Positions 41,773 through 49,860 are shown, counted from the stretch's first letter. The stretch: DNA of 64,000 nt from Marinococcus halotolerans DSM 16375 (GCF_000420725.1 NZ_ATVM01000002.1:124001-188000); one strand, 5' to 3'. Notes: generated by a model from the sequence alone, not told the origin. A program made the numbers and translations.

Positions 41773-42579
41773 TTATACATAATCCATATTGTGTGTGTCG
41801 CCGTGCATGCTGCGGATTTCATCCGGATTGGCAACGACGGTCGGCTGATAGTCAATTAAGATGGCTGAGCGCTCTCCGGGCCCGTCCTCCGGGCCTTTGC
41901 GTACGGAGCCGACGTAATGAGTGACCAGTGGATCATACACCCCGTAGGACTCAAGCGGGCGGGTCATGTAAAAGGAGTCGGTGATTTTTTCCTTGTCAAC
42001 ATCCTCCGGCATCTGTCCTCGGACCTCCGGAACAGAGATGACGTTCCGGGCGCCCTCGATGTTGCGCCGGCGGATCAGGTGGGCAAATGTAAACGGCTCG
42101 CCGTCCTGATGCAGCGTGTTTGGCGAAGAAAAAGCCTCGTCTTTTTCCGATTCCACGTGAAGCTTCACAAAGTGGACGCCTGCATGAAAAGGCATCAGCG
42201 CATCTTCGCGCGTCCAGAATGTCTGGCGGAAATTAAAGGCAATCAGTGCTTCGAGCAGCCGGTTGTTCCTGATGTGTTCAGGGATTGCGGGGAAGCGGCG
42301 GCTTGCATCGGGATATTCCGGATTGAACGACCCCTGGAAATAATCGTAGTAGCTTTTGCCGTTTTTAACCGTTTCCGGCAGCCATTCGATCCGGTGGGTG
42401 CCCGGGAAAATGACGGCGCGGCCGTACTGCCGGTAGCGATTCAGATCCGGGGCATAGTCGTCGGCCGGAAGGTCATCAAAGGCGGCGGTGAGAGCAGCAA
42501 GGTCTGCGTCGCTGTAGCTGTCATGCAGTATATCGGCTAAATCGTAGTATTCGTATCCATGCTGTTTTAAAGGCTTCAT
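41773..42579 (-). CDS. 2-oxoglutarate/iron dioxygenase of the isoleucine-hydroxylase family
   Basis: A 268-residue PF10014-type dioxygenase; the best-known member is the L-isoleucine 4-hydroxylase of Bacillus thuringiensis. NTLHQDGEPFTFAHLIRRRNIEGARN includes the HxD iron ligands, HYVGSVRKGPEDGPGERSAILIDYQP the second His and the 2-oxoglutarate Arg. It should hydroxylate a free amino acid; which one cannot be told. ATG 42579 is 10 nt after GAGGAG; an upstream in-frame start at 42642 lacks a site. Single gene, divergent from topB. Confidence 0.82.
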   Translation of the reverse strand: MKPLKQHGYEYYDLADILHDSYSDADLAALTAAFDDLPADDYAPDLNRYRQYGRAVIFPGTHRIEWLPETVKNGKSYYDYFQGSFNPEYPDASRRFPAIPEHIRNNRLLEALIAFNFRQTFWTREDALMPFHAGVHFVKLHVESEKDEAFSSPNTLHQDGEPFTFAHLIRRRNIEGARNVISVPEVRGQMPEDVDKEKITDSFYMTRPLESYGVYDPLVTHYVGSVRKGPEDGPGERSAILIDYQPTVVANPDEIRSMHGDTHNMDYV

Positions 42580-42721
42580 TTGTCTATTTCTCCTCCCGAA
42601 TGATGGTTTCTTCGAGTGGAAGCGTCCTTCCATTGTTTTCACAAATGCTAGTGTATCACGCCCGGCCGAAGTTGAGTATATGAAAGCCTGGCTTCGTCTT
42701 TCGTTTTTGTGACAAATTCAT

Positions 42722-42743
42722 TATAATTAAAGAACAAATGTTC
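42722..42743 (+). promoter_or_regulatory. topB promoter -10 and LexA (SOS) box
   Basis: TATAAT (42722-42727) is followed by GAACAAATGTTC (42732-42743). The second matches the Bacillus LexA/DinR box core GAAC-RNRY-GTTC at every position (arms extend to AAGAAC/GTTCTT). It covers the expected transcription start, a good place for repression. The -35 is weak. Confidence 0.65.
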
Positions 42744-42782
42744 TTGAATTCAAAAGAAATCAGCGAAGAGAGGAATTTCTTT

Positions 42783-44939
42783 ATGCCAGTTATACTAGCG
42801 GAGAAGCCGTCCCAGGCAAAAGCTTATGCGGCCGCATTTCAAATACAGGAGAAAAAGGACGGCTATATGCGGCTGAAGCCGTGCAGCCTGTTTCCGGAAG
42901 GGGCGGTGCTCACCTGGGGATTTGGTCATCTGCTCGAGCTCCGGGCCCCGGCCGATTACGAATCATCCTGGAAGAAATGGTCGCTCGATACCCTCCCGAT
43001 GCTTCCCGCCCATTTCCGATTCAAGCCTAATCCAAAGGCATTCAAGCAGCTGAAGGTCGTCAAGCAGATGCTGCAGGAAGCTGACAGCATTATTATTGCG
43101 ACCGACTGCGACCGGGAAGGTGAAAACATCGCCCGTAGCGTTATCGACTATACGAAAACGTCCCATAAACCAACCCGGCGCCTTTGGATCAACAGCCTCG
43201 AAAAGGATGAAGTGTATAAAGGGTTCGAGCAGCTCCGGGAAGGAGCGGACTATCTTCCTCTTTATGAGGAGGCACGCGCCCGCCAGTTTTCCGACTGGAT
43301 TGTCGGGATGAATGCGAGCCGTCTGTATACGCTGCTGTTAAAGCAGAAGGGCATCAATGAAGTGTTCAGCGTCGGCAGGGTCCAGACGCCGACACTCAAG
43401 CTTATTTACGACCGGCAGAAGGAAATTGAGGCGTTTGAGCCCGAGCCTTACTGGGAGCTTGAAGGAACCTTCCGAGCGGAAGCAGGAGAGTATAAAGGAA
43501 AGTATAAAAAGCGCTTCGGCTCAAAGGAAGAGGTGCTCCGGATTTGGAAGGAGCACGGACTGAAAAAGGATACCGAAGGCACGGTCAGGAGCGTAAAAAA
43601 AGAAGAGAAACAGGAAAAGCCCCCGCTTCTTCATTCGCTGTCGAGTCTGCAGACGACGATGAACAAGAAGTATAAAATGAGTCCGTCGGCCGTGCTGAAA
43701 ACGGTGCAGAGCCTGTATGACGAACCATTAAAAGCTGTTTCCTATCCGAGAACGGACACCCGCCACATCACATCAGGGGAATTTAACTACTTAAAAGGAA
43801 ATCTGTCCCGGATGCAGGAGTGCATGAACGCCTCCTTCGAGCCGGCATCCACCACTCCCTCGAAGCGGTTTGTAGACGGAAGCAAAGTTCAGGAGCACCA
43901 TGCGATCATTCCGACTAAAAAAGTGCTGAGCCAGACTCAGTTTGAAAAGCTGAACAGGGCCCAGCAGCAGGTGTACAAAGAAGTCATGAATAGCGTGCTC
44001 GCGATGTTTCACCGGAACTATGTGTATGAAGAAACGACGGTGGAAACGAACGTCCATGGGCTTATTTTTGAAAGTAAAGGCCGGGTGGACCGGCAGCTGG
44101 GCTGGAAGGAGCTCTTTCCGGCGCCCAGGAAGAAGAAAGACCAGGAGGACAACACTCTTCCTCCACTAGCCGAAAAAGAGCAGGTTAAGGCATACGTCCA
44201 GGCGGCTGAAAAAGAAACCCAGCCGCCCAAGCCTTACACCGAAGGACAGCTGATCAACATGATGAAGTCCTGTGGCAAATGGATCGAGGATGATGAAACG
44301 TCTAAAAAAGTATTGCAGGAAACGGAAGGCCTCGGTACTGAAGCGACACGCAGCACCATTATTCAGACGCTGCAAAAGCAGGAATATATCCGAATTCAAA
44401 AGAATATTGTGGATGTGACCGCCAAAGGCCGGGCACTGTGCGAAGTAGTGGAGGGAACGCTTTTGTCCAAGCCGCTGCTCACCGCGAAATGGGAAGCCTT
44501 TTTAAAGCAGATTGGCAGCGGGGAAGCGGATAAGGAAGCTTTTTTAAAGCAGACAGAGGCTTTTACGAAAAAACTGGTTGAAGAAGCGCCCGCAGGTATA
44601 ACGAATATGCAGACAAATCCCGACCAGGTCGCCTCCTCCAAAAAACAGCCGCAGCGCGCAGAGCCAATTGCCCTCTGTCCGGTATGCCAAAAGGGGCAGA
44701 TGATGGAGCGGAAGTCCTTCTACGGCTGTAGTGAATATGCGAATGGCTGCAAATTCACCGTGCCGAAAACGTTATTGAAGAAAAGAATTACCCAGGCGCA
44801 GGTTAAAAAGCTGTGTGAAAAAGGGGAAACCCAGGTGATCAAAGGGTTTAAAGGCAAAAAGCCGTTTGACGCCAAATTAAAACGAAAAGAAAATGGCGTG
44901 GAATTTGTGTTTCCGGCTAAAGACAATGCCTCCTCGTAG
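42783..44939 (+). CDS. topB: DNA topoisomerase III (TopB)
   Basis: A 718-residue type IA topoisomerase. ILAEKPSQAKAYAAAF is the Toprim start, ATDCDREGENIARSVID the DxDxxGE metal motif, VFSVGRVQTPTLKLIYDRQ the strand after the domain IV hinge, and YPRTDTRHI holds the active-site Tyr. A single C-terminal zinc ribbon CPVCQKGQMMERKSFYGCSEYANGC is present (CxxC then C...C). It decatenates recombination or replication intermediates. ATG 42783 is preferred over 42738, which lies on the promoter/SOS box. The stop codon overlaps the next promoter. Confidence 0.93.
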   Translation: MPVILAEKPSQAKAYAAAFQIQEKKDGYMRLKPCSLFPEGAVLTWGFGHLLELRAPADYESSWKKWSLDTLPMLPAHFRFKPNPKAFKQLKVVKQMLQEADSIIIATDCDREGENIARSVIDYTKTSHKPTRRLWINSLEKDEVYKGFEQLREGADYLPLYEEARARQFSDWIVGMNASRLYTLLLKQKGINEVFSVGRVQTPTLKLIYDRQKEIEAFEPEPYWELEGTFRAEAGEYKGKYKKRFGSKEEVLRIWKEHGLKKDTEGTVRSVKKEEKQEKPPLLHSLSSLQTTMNKKYKMSPSAVLKTVQSLYDEPLKAVSYPRTDTRHITSGEFNYLKGNLSRMQECMNASFEPASTTPSKRFVDGSKVQEHHAIIPTKKVLSQTQFEKLNRAQQQVYKEVMNSVLAMFHRNYVYEETTVETNVHGLIFESKGRVDRQLGWKELFPAPRKKKDQEDNTLPPLAEKEQVKAYVQAAEKETQPPKPYTEGQLINMMKSCGKWIEDDETSKKVLQETEGLGTEATRSTIIQTLQKQEYIRIQKNIVDVTAKGRALCEVVEGTLLSKPLLTAKWEAFLKQIGSGEADKEAFLKQTEAFTKKLVEEAPAGITNMQTNPDQVASSKKQPQRAEPIALCPVCQKGQMMERKSFYGCSEYANGCKFTVPKTLLKKRITQAQVKKLCEKGETQVIKGFKGKKPFDAKLKRKENGVEFVFPAKDNASS

Positions 44940-44964
44940 ACAATATCCAGAAATTTGATATACT
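44937..44964 (+). promoter_or_regulatory. Sigma-A promoter of the guanidine riboswitch operon
   Basis: TAGACA (44937-44942) - 16 nt - TATACT (44959-44964); each hexamer matches 5 of 6. The -35 overlaps the topB stop codon TAG. The start point would be just before the riboswitch. Confidence 0.65.
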
Positions 44965-44977
44965 GATACCCAGAATG

Positions 44978-45098
44978 TTTTCTAGGGTTCCGCGGCAGAG
45001 CCGGTCTGGTCCGAGAGAAAACCCGCAGACGAATAGTTTGCGCCACGGAGGGATAAAAACCCGGGAGATCTTCGCTGCGAAGACTTCCCGGGTTTTTT
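44978..45098 (+). ncRNA. Guanidine-I riboswitch (ykkC class) with terminator
   Basis: Conserved ykkC aptamer blocks are all present in order: TCTAGGGTTCCG (44981-44992), GGTCTGGTCCGAGAG (45003-45017), and CACGGAGGGATAAAA (45044-45058). The aptamer's 3' stem CCCGGGAG runs into a terminator: aacccggga (45058-45066) with tcccgggtt (45086-45094), inner tcttcg/cgaaga, then T6. Guanidinium binding stabilises the aptamer, frees the terminator and turns on the two SMR genes. Confidence 0.96.
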
Positions 45099-45166
45099 CG
45101 CGGTTGAAAGCTGTAATAAATATTTCCGGGAAATAATTAAGAAAGCGCCGGCAAGGAGGGGCTGTA

Positions 45167-45508
45167 ATGGGATGGATCAACGTCGTTGTGGCAGCAGCAT
45201 TTGAAATTCTCTGGGTCATCGGTTTGAAGCATGCATCATCTGGATGGGAATGGGCCGGTACGCTGGTGGCTATCGTGCTGAGCTTTTTCTTTTTAATCCG
45301 GGCGGGAGAACACCTTCCGGTAGGTACATCATATGTAGCCTTTGTCGGCATCGGAACGATCGGAACGACGGTTCTCGATATGATCTTTTTCGGCCAGCCA
45401 TTCGAATGGATCAAGCTGGTCTTTATTTTCATGCTGATTGCCGGAATCGCGGGGCTTCATACAGCCTCCGGCCGGGCAAAAGTAAATGAAGGGAGCGGTG
45501 GTCAGTGA
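45167..45508 (+). CDS. SMR-family guanidinium exporter subunit (YkkC-like)
   Basis: A 113-residue four-helix small multidrug resistance protein. NVVVAAAFEILWVIGLKHASSGWEW contains the membrane Glu (about E13) and the Gdx mark WVIGLK; GTSYVAFVGIGTIGTTVLDMIFFG completes the fold. Under a guanidine-I riboswitch such pairs export guanidinium against protons. First of two genes, ATG with GGCAAGGAGGGG. Overlaps the next gene by 4 nt, as in ykkCD. Confidence 0.92.
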   Translation: MGWINVVVAAAFEILWVIGLKHASSGWEWAGTLVAIVLSFFFLIRAGEHLPVGTSYVAFVGIGTIGTTVLDMIFFGQPFEWIKLVFIFMLIAGIAGLHTASGRAKVNEGSGGQ

Positions 45509-45825
45509 TGACGTGGCTGTATTTGATCGGTGCGGGTATTTTTGAGATGATTGGTGTTTCGATGATTAACGAATGGATTCAAAAGCGGGTCGTCTGGCCG
45601 CTGCTTTTGATTGCAGCCGGGTTTGGAGCAAGCTTTTTTCTTCTTTCCCTTGCGATGCAGACTCTCCCGATGGGAACTGCCTACGCCGTCTGGACAGGGA
45701 TAGGGGCCACGGGCAGCGCGCTGTTCGGGATGCTTTGGTACAAAGAGCCGGCAAACACGGGGAGGCTTATCAGTATCGCGTTAATCCTTGCTTCTGTGGT
45801 GGGCCTGAAGCTGATAGCGCCATAA
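45505..45825 (+). CDS. SMR-family guanidinium exporter subunit (YkkD-like)
   Basis: A 105-106-residue SMR protein (GTG 45505 or ATG 45508). TWLYLIGAGIFEMIGVSMINEW has the essential membrane Glu; LPMGTAYAVWTGIGATGSALFGMLWYKE matches YkkD-type partners. It probably forms an antiparallel heterodimer with the preceding protein. Both belong to the riboswitch-controlled operon. Confidence 0.92.
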   Translation: MMTWLYLIGAGIFEMIGVSMINEWIQKRVVWPLLLIAAGFGASFFLLSLAMQTLPMGTAYAVWTGIGATGSALFGMLWYKEPANTGRLISIALILASVVGLKLIAP

Positions 45826-45839
45826 AACGTTCAAAAACA

Positions 45840-45874
45840 AAAGCCGTTATGGCTTGAGCGAAGGCTTTATTTTG
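45840..45874 (+). terminator. Possible weak terminator after the SMR pair
   Basis: AAAGCC (45840-45845) can pair with GGCTTT (45863-45868), followed by ATTTTG; a smaller hairpin aagcc/ggctt lies inside. The T tract is imperfect. Confidence 0.4.
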
Positions 45875-45941
45875 ATTATAGTTACAATCAGGTGAAACAT
45901 TTGGAGCAGTAAAGCAATGAAAGATGAAAGGAGGAAAACAT

Positions 45942-46280
45942 ATGGATCTTCAGAGTATTTTATACGAAGCACATTCCGGCTCATGGGCGTTTTTGATCAT
46001 TTTCTTTTTGATCAGCTATCTGTTTCCAAAACAAAAAGTGACCATGATGATTGAACGGCTGTTTGTAGTTATCATGATTCTTTCTGGTGCAGGCATGGTG
46101 GCGCTGTACGGATTTCCGCTCCTGTCCATTATAAAAGGGGTGTTGGCCCTGATATTTATCGGCGTGATGGAAATGATGTTTGTCCGTCGGCGGGCAGGCA
46201 GAAAACACGCCATGTTTTGGATTATATGGATCATTTTATTCGCAATTATCCTATCCATCGGCTACGATGTAATTGGGTAA
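45942..46280 (+). CDS. YisL-family membrane protein (UPF0344/DUF1516)
   Basis: A 112-residue protein with four membrane helices. HSGSWAFLIIFFLISYLFPK, MIERLFVVIMILSGAGMVALYGFP and KGVLALIFIGVMEMMFVRR match the YisL family over the full length. Function unknown. ATG 45942 with GGAGG upstream; own terminator. Confidence 0.85.
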   Translation: MDLQSILYEAHSGSWAFLIIFFLISYLFPKQKVTMMIERLFVVIMILSGAGMVALYGFPLLSIIKGVLALIFIGVMEMMFVRRRAGRKHAMFWIIWIILFAIILSIGYDVIG

Positions 46281-46288
46281 TAAAGAGA

Positions 46289-46316
46289 GCATGCTGTTTT
46301 TGCAGCATGCTTTTTT
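46289..46316 (+). terminator. Terminator of the yisL-like gene
   Basis: Stem gcatgctg (46289-46296) with cagcatgc (46303-46310), then T6. Confidence 0.9.
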
Positions 46317-46461
46317 ATATGAGGGCATTTTTGGGTATAGAAAAGATACACCAAAGCGCCCGAAGGCCGGTATTTTTTAAACGACAATTACATGTACCAT
46401 GCAAGTAATACATAAAAAAGCCATAGGAACAGTGGTGGCAGGAGAAAGGAGGAGGCGGGGA

Positions 46462-47934
46462 TTGTTTGAAGGGAACGCGAATGTCGATTCATTTATATTA
46501 TTAGGAGCACTTCTGCTTATTTTAGGTGTCGTCGTGACAAAATTTTCGACACGTCTCGGCGTGCCTTCGCTTATTTTGTTTATAATTCTAGGTATGCTGA
46601 TGGGAAATGATGGTTTTGGCATTATCGACTTTGAAAATGTCCAGCTTGCCCAAACCGTTGGGATTATAGCCCTGATTATTATTCTGTTTGAAGGGGGGAC
46701 CCAGACGAGGTGGCGTGACATTAAACCAGTAGTGGGGCCCTCCGTAACGCTCGCCACGTTTGGCGTTTTGTTTACAGCTGCTTTAATGGGGCTCGTGGCA
46801 AAGCAGCTGCTCGATCTGAGCTGGCTCGAAGCAATGCTTCTCGGGGCTACAGTCGGTTCGACAGACGCTGCCGCAGTCTTTGCCGCCTTGAAGGGGCGGA
46901 GCATTGATAAAAAAATGGGGTCCACCCTCGAAGCGGAATCGGGAAGCAACGACCCGATGGCCGTGTTTTTAACGCTCTTCTTTATTGAATTAATATTGGC
47001 AGATTCGCCGAACGTATGGCTTTTATCCGGTGCTTTTTTCTGGCAGATGGGCGTTGGTTTTGCGATGGGCGGCCTGTTCGGATGGGCAGCCTCCTGGACC
47101 ATTAACCGTATTAATCTAGATTCGAGTGGGCTCTACCCTCTGTTTGCGATCGCTTTTGCGCTGTTAACCTACAGTGTGACTTCCAGCATGAGCGCGAGCG
47201 GGTTTTTGGCAGTGTACGTAGCGGCGCTTTTGATAGGAAACTCTGATTTGATTTACCGTCAGCCGATTTACCGGTTTAATGAAGGAATGGCGTGGATGTC
47301 TCAAATAAGCATGTTTATTATCCTCGGTCTGCTTGCATTCCCGAGAGATATTTTGACATGGTCAAACATTTCCATGGGGCTCGCTTTGTCAGCAGTGTTA
47401 ATGTTTGTGGCACGGCCTCTTGCGACATTTTTGTCTACTTCATTTTTCGGATACAAGCCGAAGCAGAACGTATTTTTATCCTGGGCGGGCCTGCGAGGGG
47501 CAGTACCAATCATCCTGGCTACATACCCGATCGTTGCCGGTGTGGAATCGGGCAGCCAGATTTTTAACGTCGTCTTCTTTATTGTGCTGACGTCCGCGCT
47601 GATCCAGGGGGCAACCATAGCTCCATTAGCGAAGTGGCTTCACCTGTCCGGCCCGCTCCGGGAAACACCGACTCATTCCCTGGAGATTGTCTCCCTCGGA
47701 AAAGCGAATGCAGAAATTATGGAATTTCAAACGAATGAAGCGACGCCGATTGTCGGCCAGACGCTTCAAAGTGTTGAATTTCCGGCATCCGCGCTGATCA
47801 GCGCGATTGTCCGGGACGATGAGCTGGTCACTCCGGTTGGGGAGACAGTAATCCAGGCCGGTGATTATTTATATATTCTTGTCTCACGCAAAGAGAAGCG
47901 TATTTTAAAGCAGATGCTTCGGCACGATTACTAA
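46462..47934 (+). CDS. Potassium/proton antiporter, CPA1 family (CvrA/NhaP2-like)
   Basis: A 490-residue antiporter: about 12-13 helices (residues 8-390) followed by a TrkA_C (RCK_C) domain at the end (GQTLQSVEFPASALISAIVRDDELVTPVGETVIQAGDYLYILV). LGATVGSTDAAAVFAALKGR and LEAESGSNDPMAVFL contain the ion-site Asp residues. The RCK_C domain suggests K+ extrusion and ligand control. It helps pH and ion balance. TTG 46462 is chosen because AGGAGGAGG lies 6 nt upstream; the in-frame ATG at 46399 has no site. Confidence 0.88.
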   Translation: MFEGNANVDSFILLGALLLILGVVVTKFSTRLGVPSLILFIILGMLMGNDGFGIIDFENVQLAQTVGIIALIIILFEGGTQTRWRDIKPVVGPSVTLATFGVLFTAALMGLVAKQLLDLSWLEAMLLGATVGSTDAAAVFAALKGRSIDKKMGSTLEAESGSNDPMAVFLTLFFIELILADSPNVWLLSGAFFWQMGVGFAMGGLFGWAASWTINRINLDSSGLYPLFAIAFALLTYSVTSSMSASGFLAVYVAALLIGNSDLIYRQPIYRFNEGMAWMSQISMFIILGLLAFPRDILTWSNISMGLALSAVLMFVARPLATFLSTSFFGYKPKQNVFLSWAGLRGAVPIILATYPIVAGVESGSQIFNVVFFIVLTSALIQGATIAPLAKWLHLSGPLRETPTHSLEIVSLGKANAEIMEFQTNEATPIVGQTLQSVEFPASALISAIVRDDELVTPVGETVIQAGDYLYILVSRKEKRILKQMLRHDY

Positions 47935-47991
47935 CAGAAAGCGGTCGGCGTTAAGATGCGTTAAATTTGAGAAAAGAAGGAAGGGCTCGGC

Positions 47992-48891
47992 ATGGGTGTG
48001 CTGATCAATGTATTGATCCCAATCATTTTAATATTTACGATTGGCTATTTGCTGCAGAAAAGACAGGCAGTGGATATTCGGCCGGTTTCGGCTGTCGCTC
48101 TTTATGTATTGACGCCTGCGCTTGTTTTCCGGACTTTCTATGAAAGGGAGCTAAACAGCGATATGCTGTCGATGGCTCTGTTTTCCGTGGTGTTTTTAGC
48201 GGTCATGACCGGATTGATCAAATTGGTGTCTTATGTGCGTAAATGGCCGAAGGCTAACGAAACCGGCATGATGCTCTCTACTGTATTTATGAATGCGGGG
48301 AACTACGGTGCTCCCTTAATTGCTTTTGCGTTCGGTGATACAGCCTTTGCCTACTCCATCGTTTTTATGGTTATTCAGACGATGCTGATGAATACTGTAG
48401 GCGTCTATATTGCAAACAGTGCCAATATGGATGCGGCCGACGCGTTTCGAACGGTACTGCGGATGCCGGTATTTTATGCGCTGCTCGCAGGCATCGTCTT
48501 TCAGCTGACCGGAATACCGGTCGGGGCGACCTATTATGAAGCCCTTGATATGCTCGCGAGCGCTGCGATTCCGGTAGTTATGATTATCCTCGGCATGCAG
48601 CTTGCACGGATATCCGTGAAAAGCATGGATTGGAAGCTTGTGAGTGCAGGCACGTTTTTACGGCTGGTATTTGCACCGGCTCTTGCCTACGTGATCGCTC
48701 TGCTGCTGCAGACCGGTGAAACGTTAACGACCGTGCTGGTTGTTTCAACAGCGATGCCGAGTGCAGCAACCATGGCAATGATTTCCGTACAGTTTGATTC
48801 CAATCCCCAGCTTGTTTCAAGTATTACACTGGTGACGACTATTTTAAGCGTCCCCTCCCTGTGGGTGGTGCTGTCGATTTTCCAGGCCTGA
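47992..48891 (+). CDS. AEC-family permease (auxin-efflux-carrier-like)
   Basis: A 299-residue membrane protein with about ten helices. VSAVALYVLTPALVFRTFYE near the start and TVFMNAGNYGAPLIAFAFG (the conserved Asn-x-Gly-x-x-Gly crossing helix) and AMPSAATMAMISVQF are AEC signatures. Members export malate or other organic acids; specificity unknown. ATG with GAAGGAAGG. It precedes the TPP riboswitch region without a clear terminator. Confidence 0.87.
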   Translation: MGVLINVLIPIILIFTIGYLLQKRQAVDIRPVSAVALYVLTPALVFRTFYERELNSDMLSMALFSVVFLAVMTGLIKLVSYVRKWPKANETGMMLSTVFMNAGNYGAPLIAFAFGDTAFAYSIVFMVIQTMLMNTVGVYIANSANMDAADAFRTVLRMPVFYALLAGIVFQLTGIPVGATYYEALDMLASAAIPVVMIILGMQLARISVKSMDWKLVSAGTFLRLVFAPALAYVIALLLQTGETLTTVLVVSTAMPSAATMAMISVQFDSNPQLVSSITLVTTILSVPSLWVVLSIFQA

Positions 48892-48950
48892 AAAGCTCCG
48901 GGGTGAATTGACGGAAGAAGAGTACCGCGTTAAGATGGAAGTAATATCAA

Positions 48951-49035
48951 ACCACTAGGGGTGCCTGTTGGCTGAGACAGCGTAAAGCTGATCCCTTTGA
49001 ACCTGATCTGGATTATACCAGCGTAGGGAAGTGGG
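48951..49035 (+). ncRNA. TPP riboswitch 1 (THI element)
   Basis: All core THI-box blocks are present: GGGGTGCC, GGCTGAGA (48970-48977), ACCTGATCTGGATTATACCAGCG (split here: ACCTGATCTGG and CCAGCGTAGGGAAGTGG). P1 pairs CCAC (48952-48955) with GTGG (49031-49034). It folds around thiamine diphosphate and leads into its own terminator 27 nt downstream. Confidence 0.96.
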
Positions 49036-49061
49036 GAAGAGATGCTGATACGACTATCTCC

Positions 49062-49091
49062 CCCCGCTTTCTAACGAAGGCGGGGTTTTTT
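49062..49091 (+). terminator. Terminator of TPP riboswitch 1
   Basis: Stem ccccgctttc (49062-49071) with gaaggcgggg (49076-49085), tetraloop taac, T6. It would stop transcription when the first aptamer binds TPP. Confidence 0.9.
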
Positions 49092-49110
49092 GTGGGAAAA
49101 TATTATATTT

Positions 49111-49195
49111 GCTGGGGGTGCCTGCTGAGGCTGAGACCGGAGAACTGTCCGGAACCCTTTGAACCTGATCTGGAGATCCAGCGGAGGGAAGCAGC
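49111..49195 (+). ncRNA. TPP riboswitch 2 (THI element), tandem with the first
   Basis: A second aptamer begins 76 nt after the first: GGGGGTGCC, GGCTGAGACCGG, ACCCTTTGAACCTGATCTGG and a variant end CCAGCGGAGGGAAGCAGC. P1 pairs GCTG (49111-49114) with CAGC (49192-49195). Against the first copy it has changes in the last conserved block (CGGAGGGAA for CGTAGGGAA) and a shorter CTGGAGATCCAG hairpin, so its affinity may differ. Confidence 0.93.
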
Positions 49196-49219
49196 CATGT
49201 TGAACCTTTTAACGGGCAG

Positions 49220-49248
49220 CCTCCTTCCTTCTGGAAGGAGGTTTTTTT
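49220..49248 (+). terminator. Terminator of TPP riboswitch 2, containing the tenI ribosome binding site
   Basis: Stem cctccttcc (49220-49228) with ggaaggagg (49233-49241), tetraloop ttct, then T7 directly followed by the tenI ATG. The 3' arm AAGGAGG (49235-49241) is also the Shine-Dalgarno, 7 nt before the start codon. Confidence 0.9.
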
Positions 49249-49860
49249 ATGGATAATAAACCAAAGCCGTGCATTCACGCCGTATCGCCGCCAAATATAA
49301 CGGCGGCAGCATGGTGGAACAAAACGAGAGAGCTGACAGGGATCGTTGATTACGTGCATGTACGGGCGCCTGAATGGACAAGGCGTGAAAAAGAAACGGC
49401 CATTGAATGGGCGTTAAACGAAGGGATCGCCCCGAAGCAGCTGATCATAAATGATGAACCGGAGCTTGCTGCTGCATACGGGCTGGCCGGTGCTCACCTG
49501 CCGGAGCGTCGTACGGTCTATCCGGCGTCTGCAGGCTGGGGGCAGTCCGTTCACTCTGTGGAAGCGGCGGAAAAAAGCGAACAGCAGGGAGCGTCATGGC
49601 TGTATTTCGGTCATGTATTTGCCTCAGGCAGTAAGCCCGGAAAGCCACCGCGCGGAGCACGGGCGTTGAAGGCTGTGGCGGAAAGCGTCCGTATTCCCGT
49701 AATCGCCATAGGAGGAATTGATGCTGACAAAGCAGTGGAGTGTATGAACTGCGGAGCGTCCGGGGTGGCAGCCATTGCATATTTTTACGCGGCTGCAGAA
49801 CCCGGAAAAGCAGCCGGGGAGCTCAGAGCCCGGTTAAGGAGTGATAACAATGAAGGCTGA
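49249..49860 (+). CDS. tenI: Thiazole tautomerase TenI (ThiE-like fold)
   Basis: A 203-residue TIM-barrel of the ThiE/TenI family. Marks: VDYVHVRAPEWTRREKE, QLIINDEPELAAAYGLAGAHLPER (ligand loop), WLYFGHVFASGSKPGKPPRGA and VIAIGGIDADKA. TenI isomerises the thiazole phosphate made by ThiG. Its place directly before thiO, thiS, thiG and thiF matches the Bacillus operon and argues against ThiE. Translation depends on the site inside riboswitch 2's terminator. Confidence 0.9.
   Translation: MDNKPKPCIHAVSPPNITAAAWWNKTRELTGIVDYVHVRAPEWTRREKETAIEWALNEGIAPKQLIINDEPELAAAYGLAGAHLPERRTVYPASAGWGQSVHSVEAAEKSEQQGASWLYFGHVFASGSKPGKPPRGARALKAVAESVRIPVIAIGGIDADKAVECMNCGASGVAAIAYFYAAAEPGKAAGELRARLRSDNNEG

Noticed and set aside
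41917-42540. 207-codon plus-strand open frame opposite the dioxygenase
   Set aside because: Antisense to a gene with clear iron-binding motifs; no ribosome binding site and no recognisable domain.
46377-47102. 241-codon minus-strand open frame opposite the CPA1 antiporter
   Set aside because: Shadow of a real membrane protein: composition is Pro/Ser/Thr-rich with no start site or homology.
49111-49195. Second THI element as a decayed remnant
   Set aside because: All pairing stems, the GCTGAGA block and the ACCTGATCTGG block are intact and it has its own well-placed terminator, so it is more likely functional.
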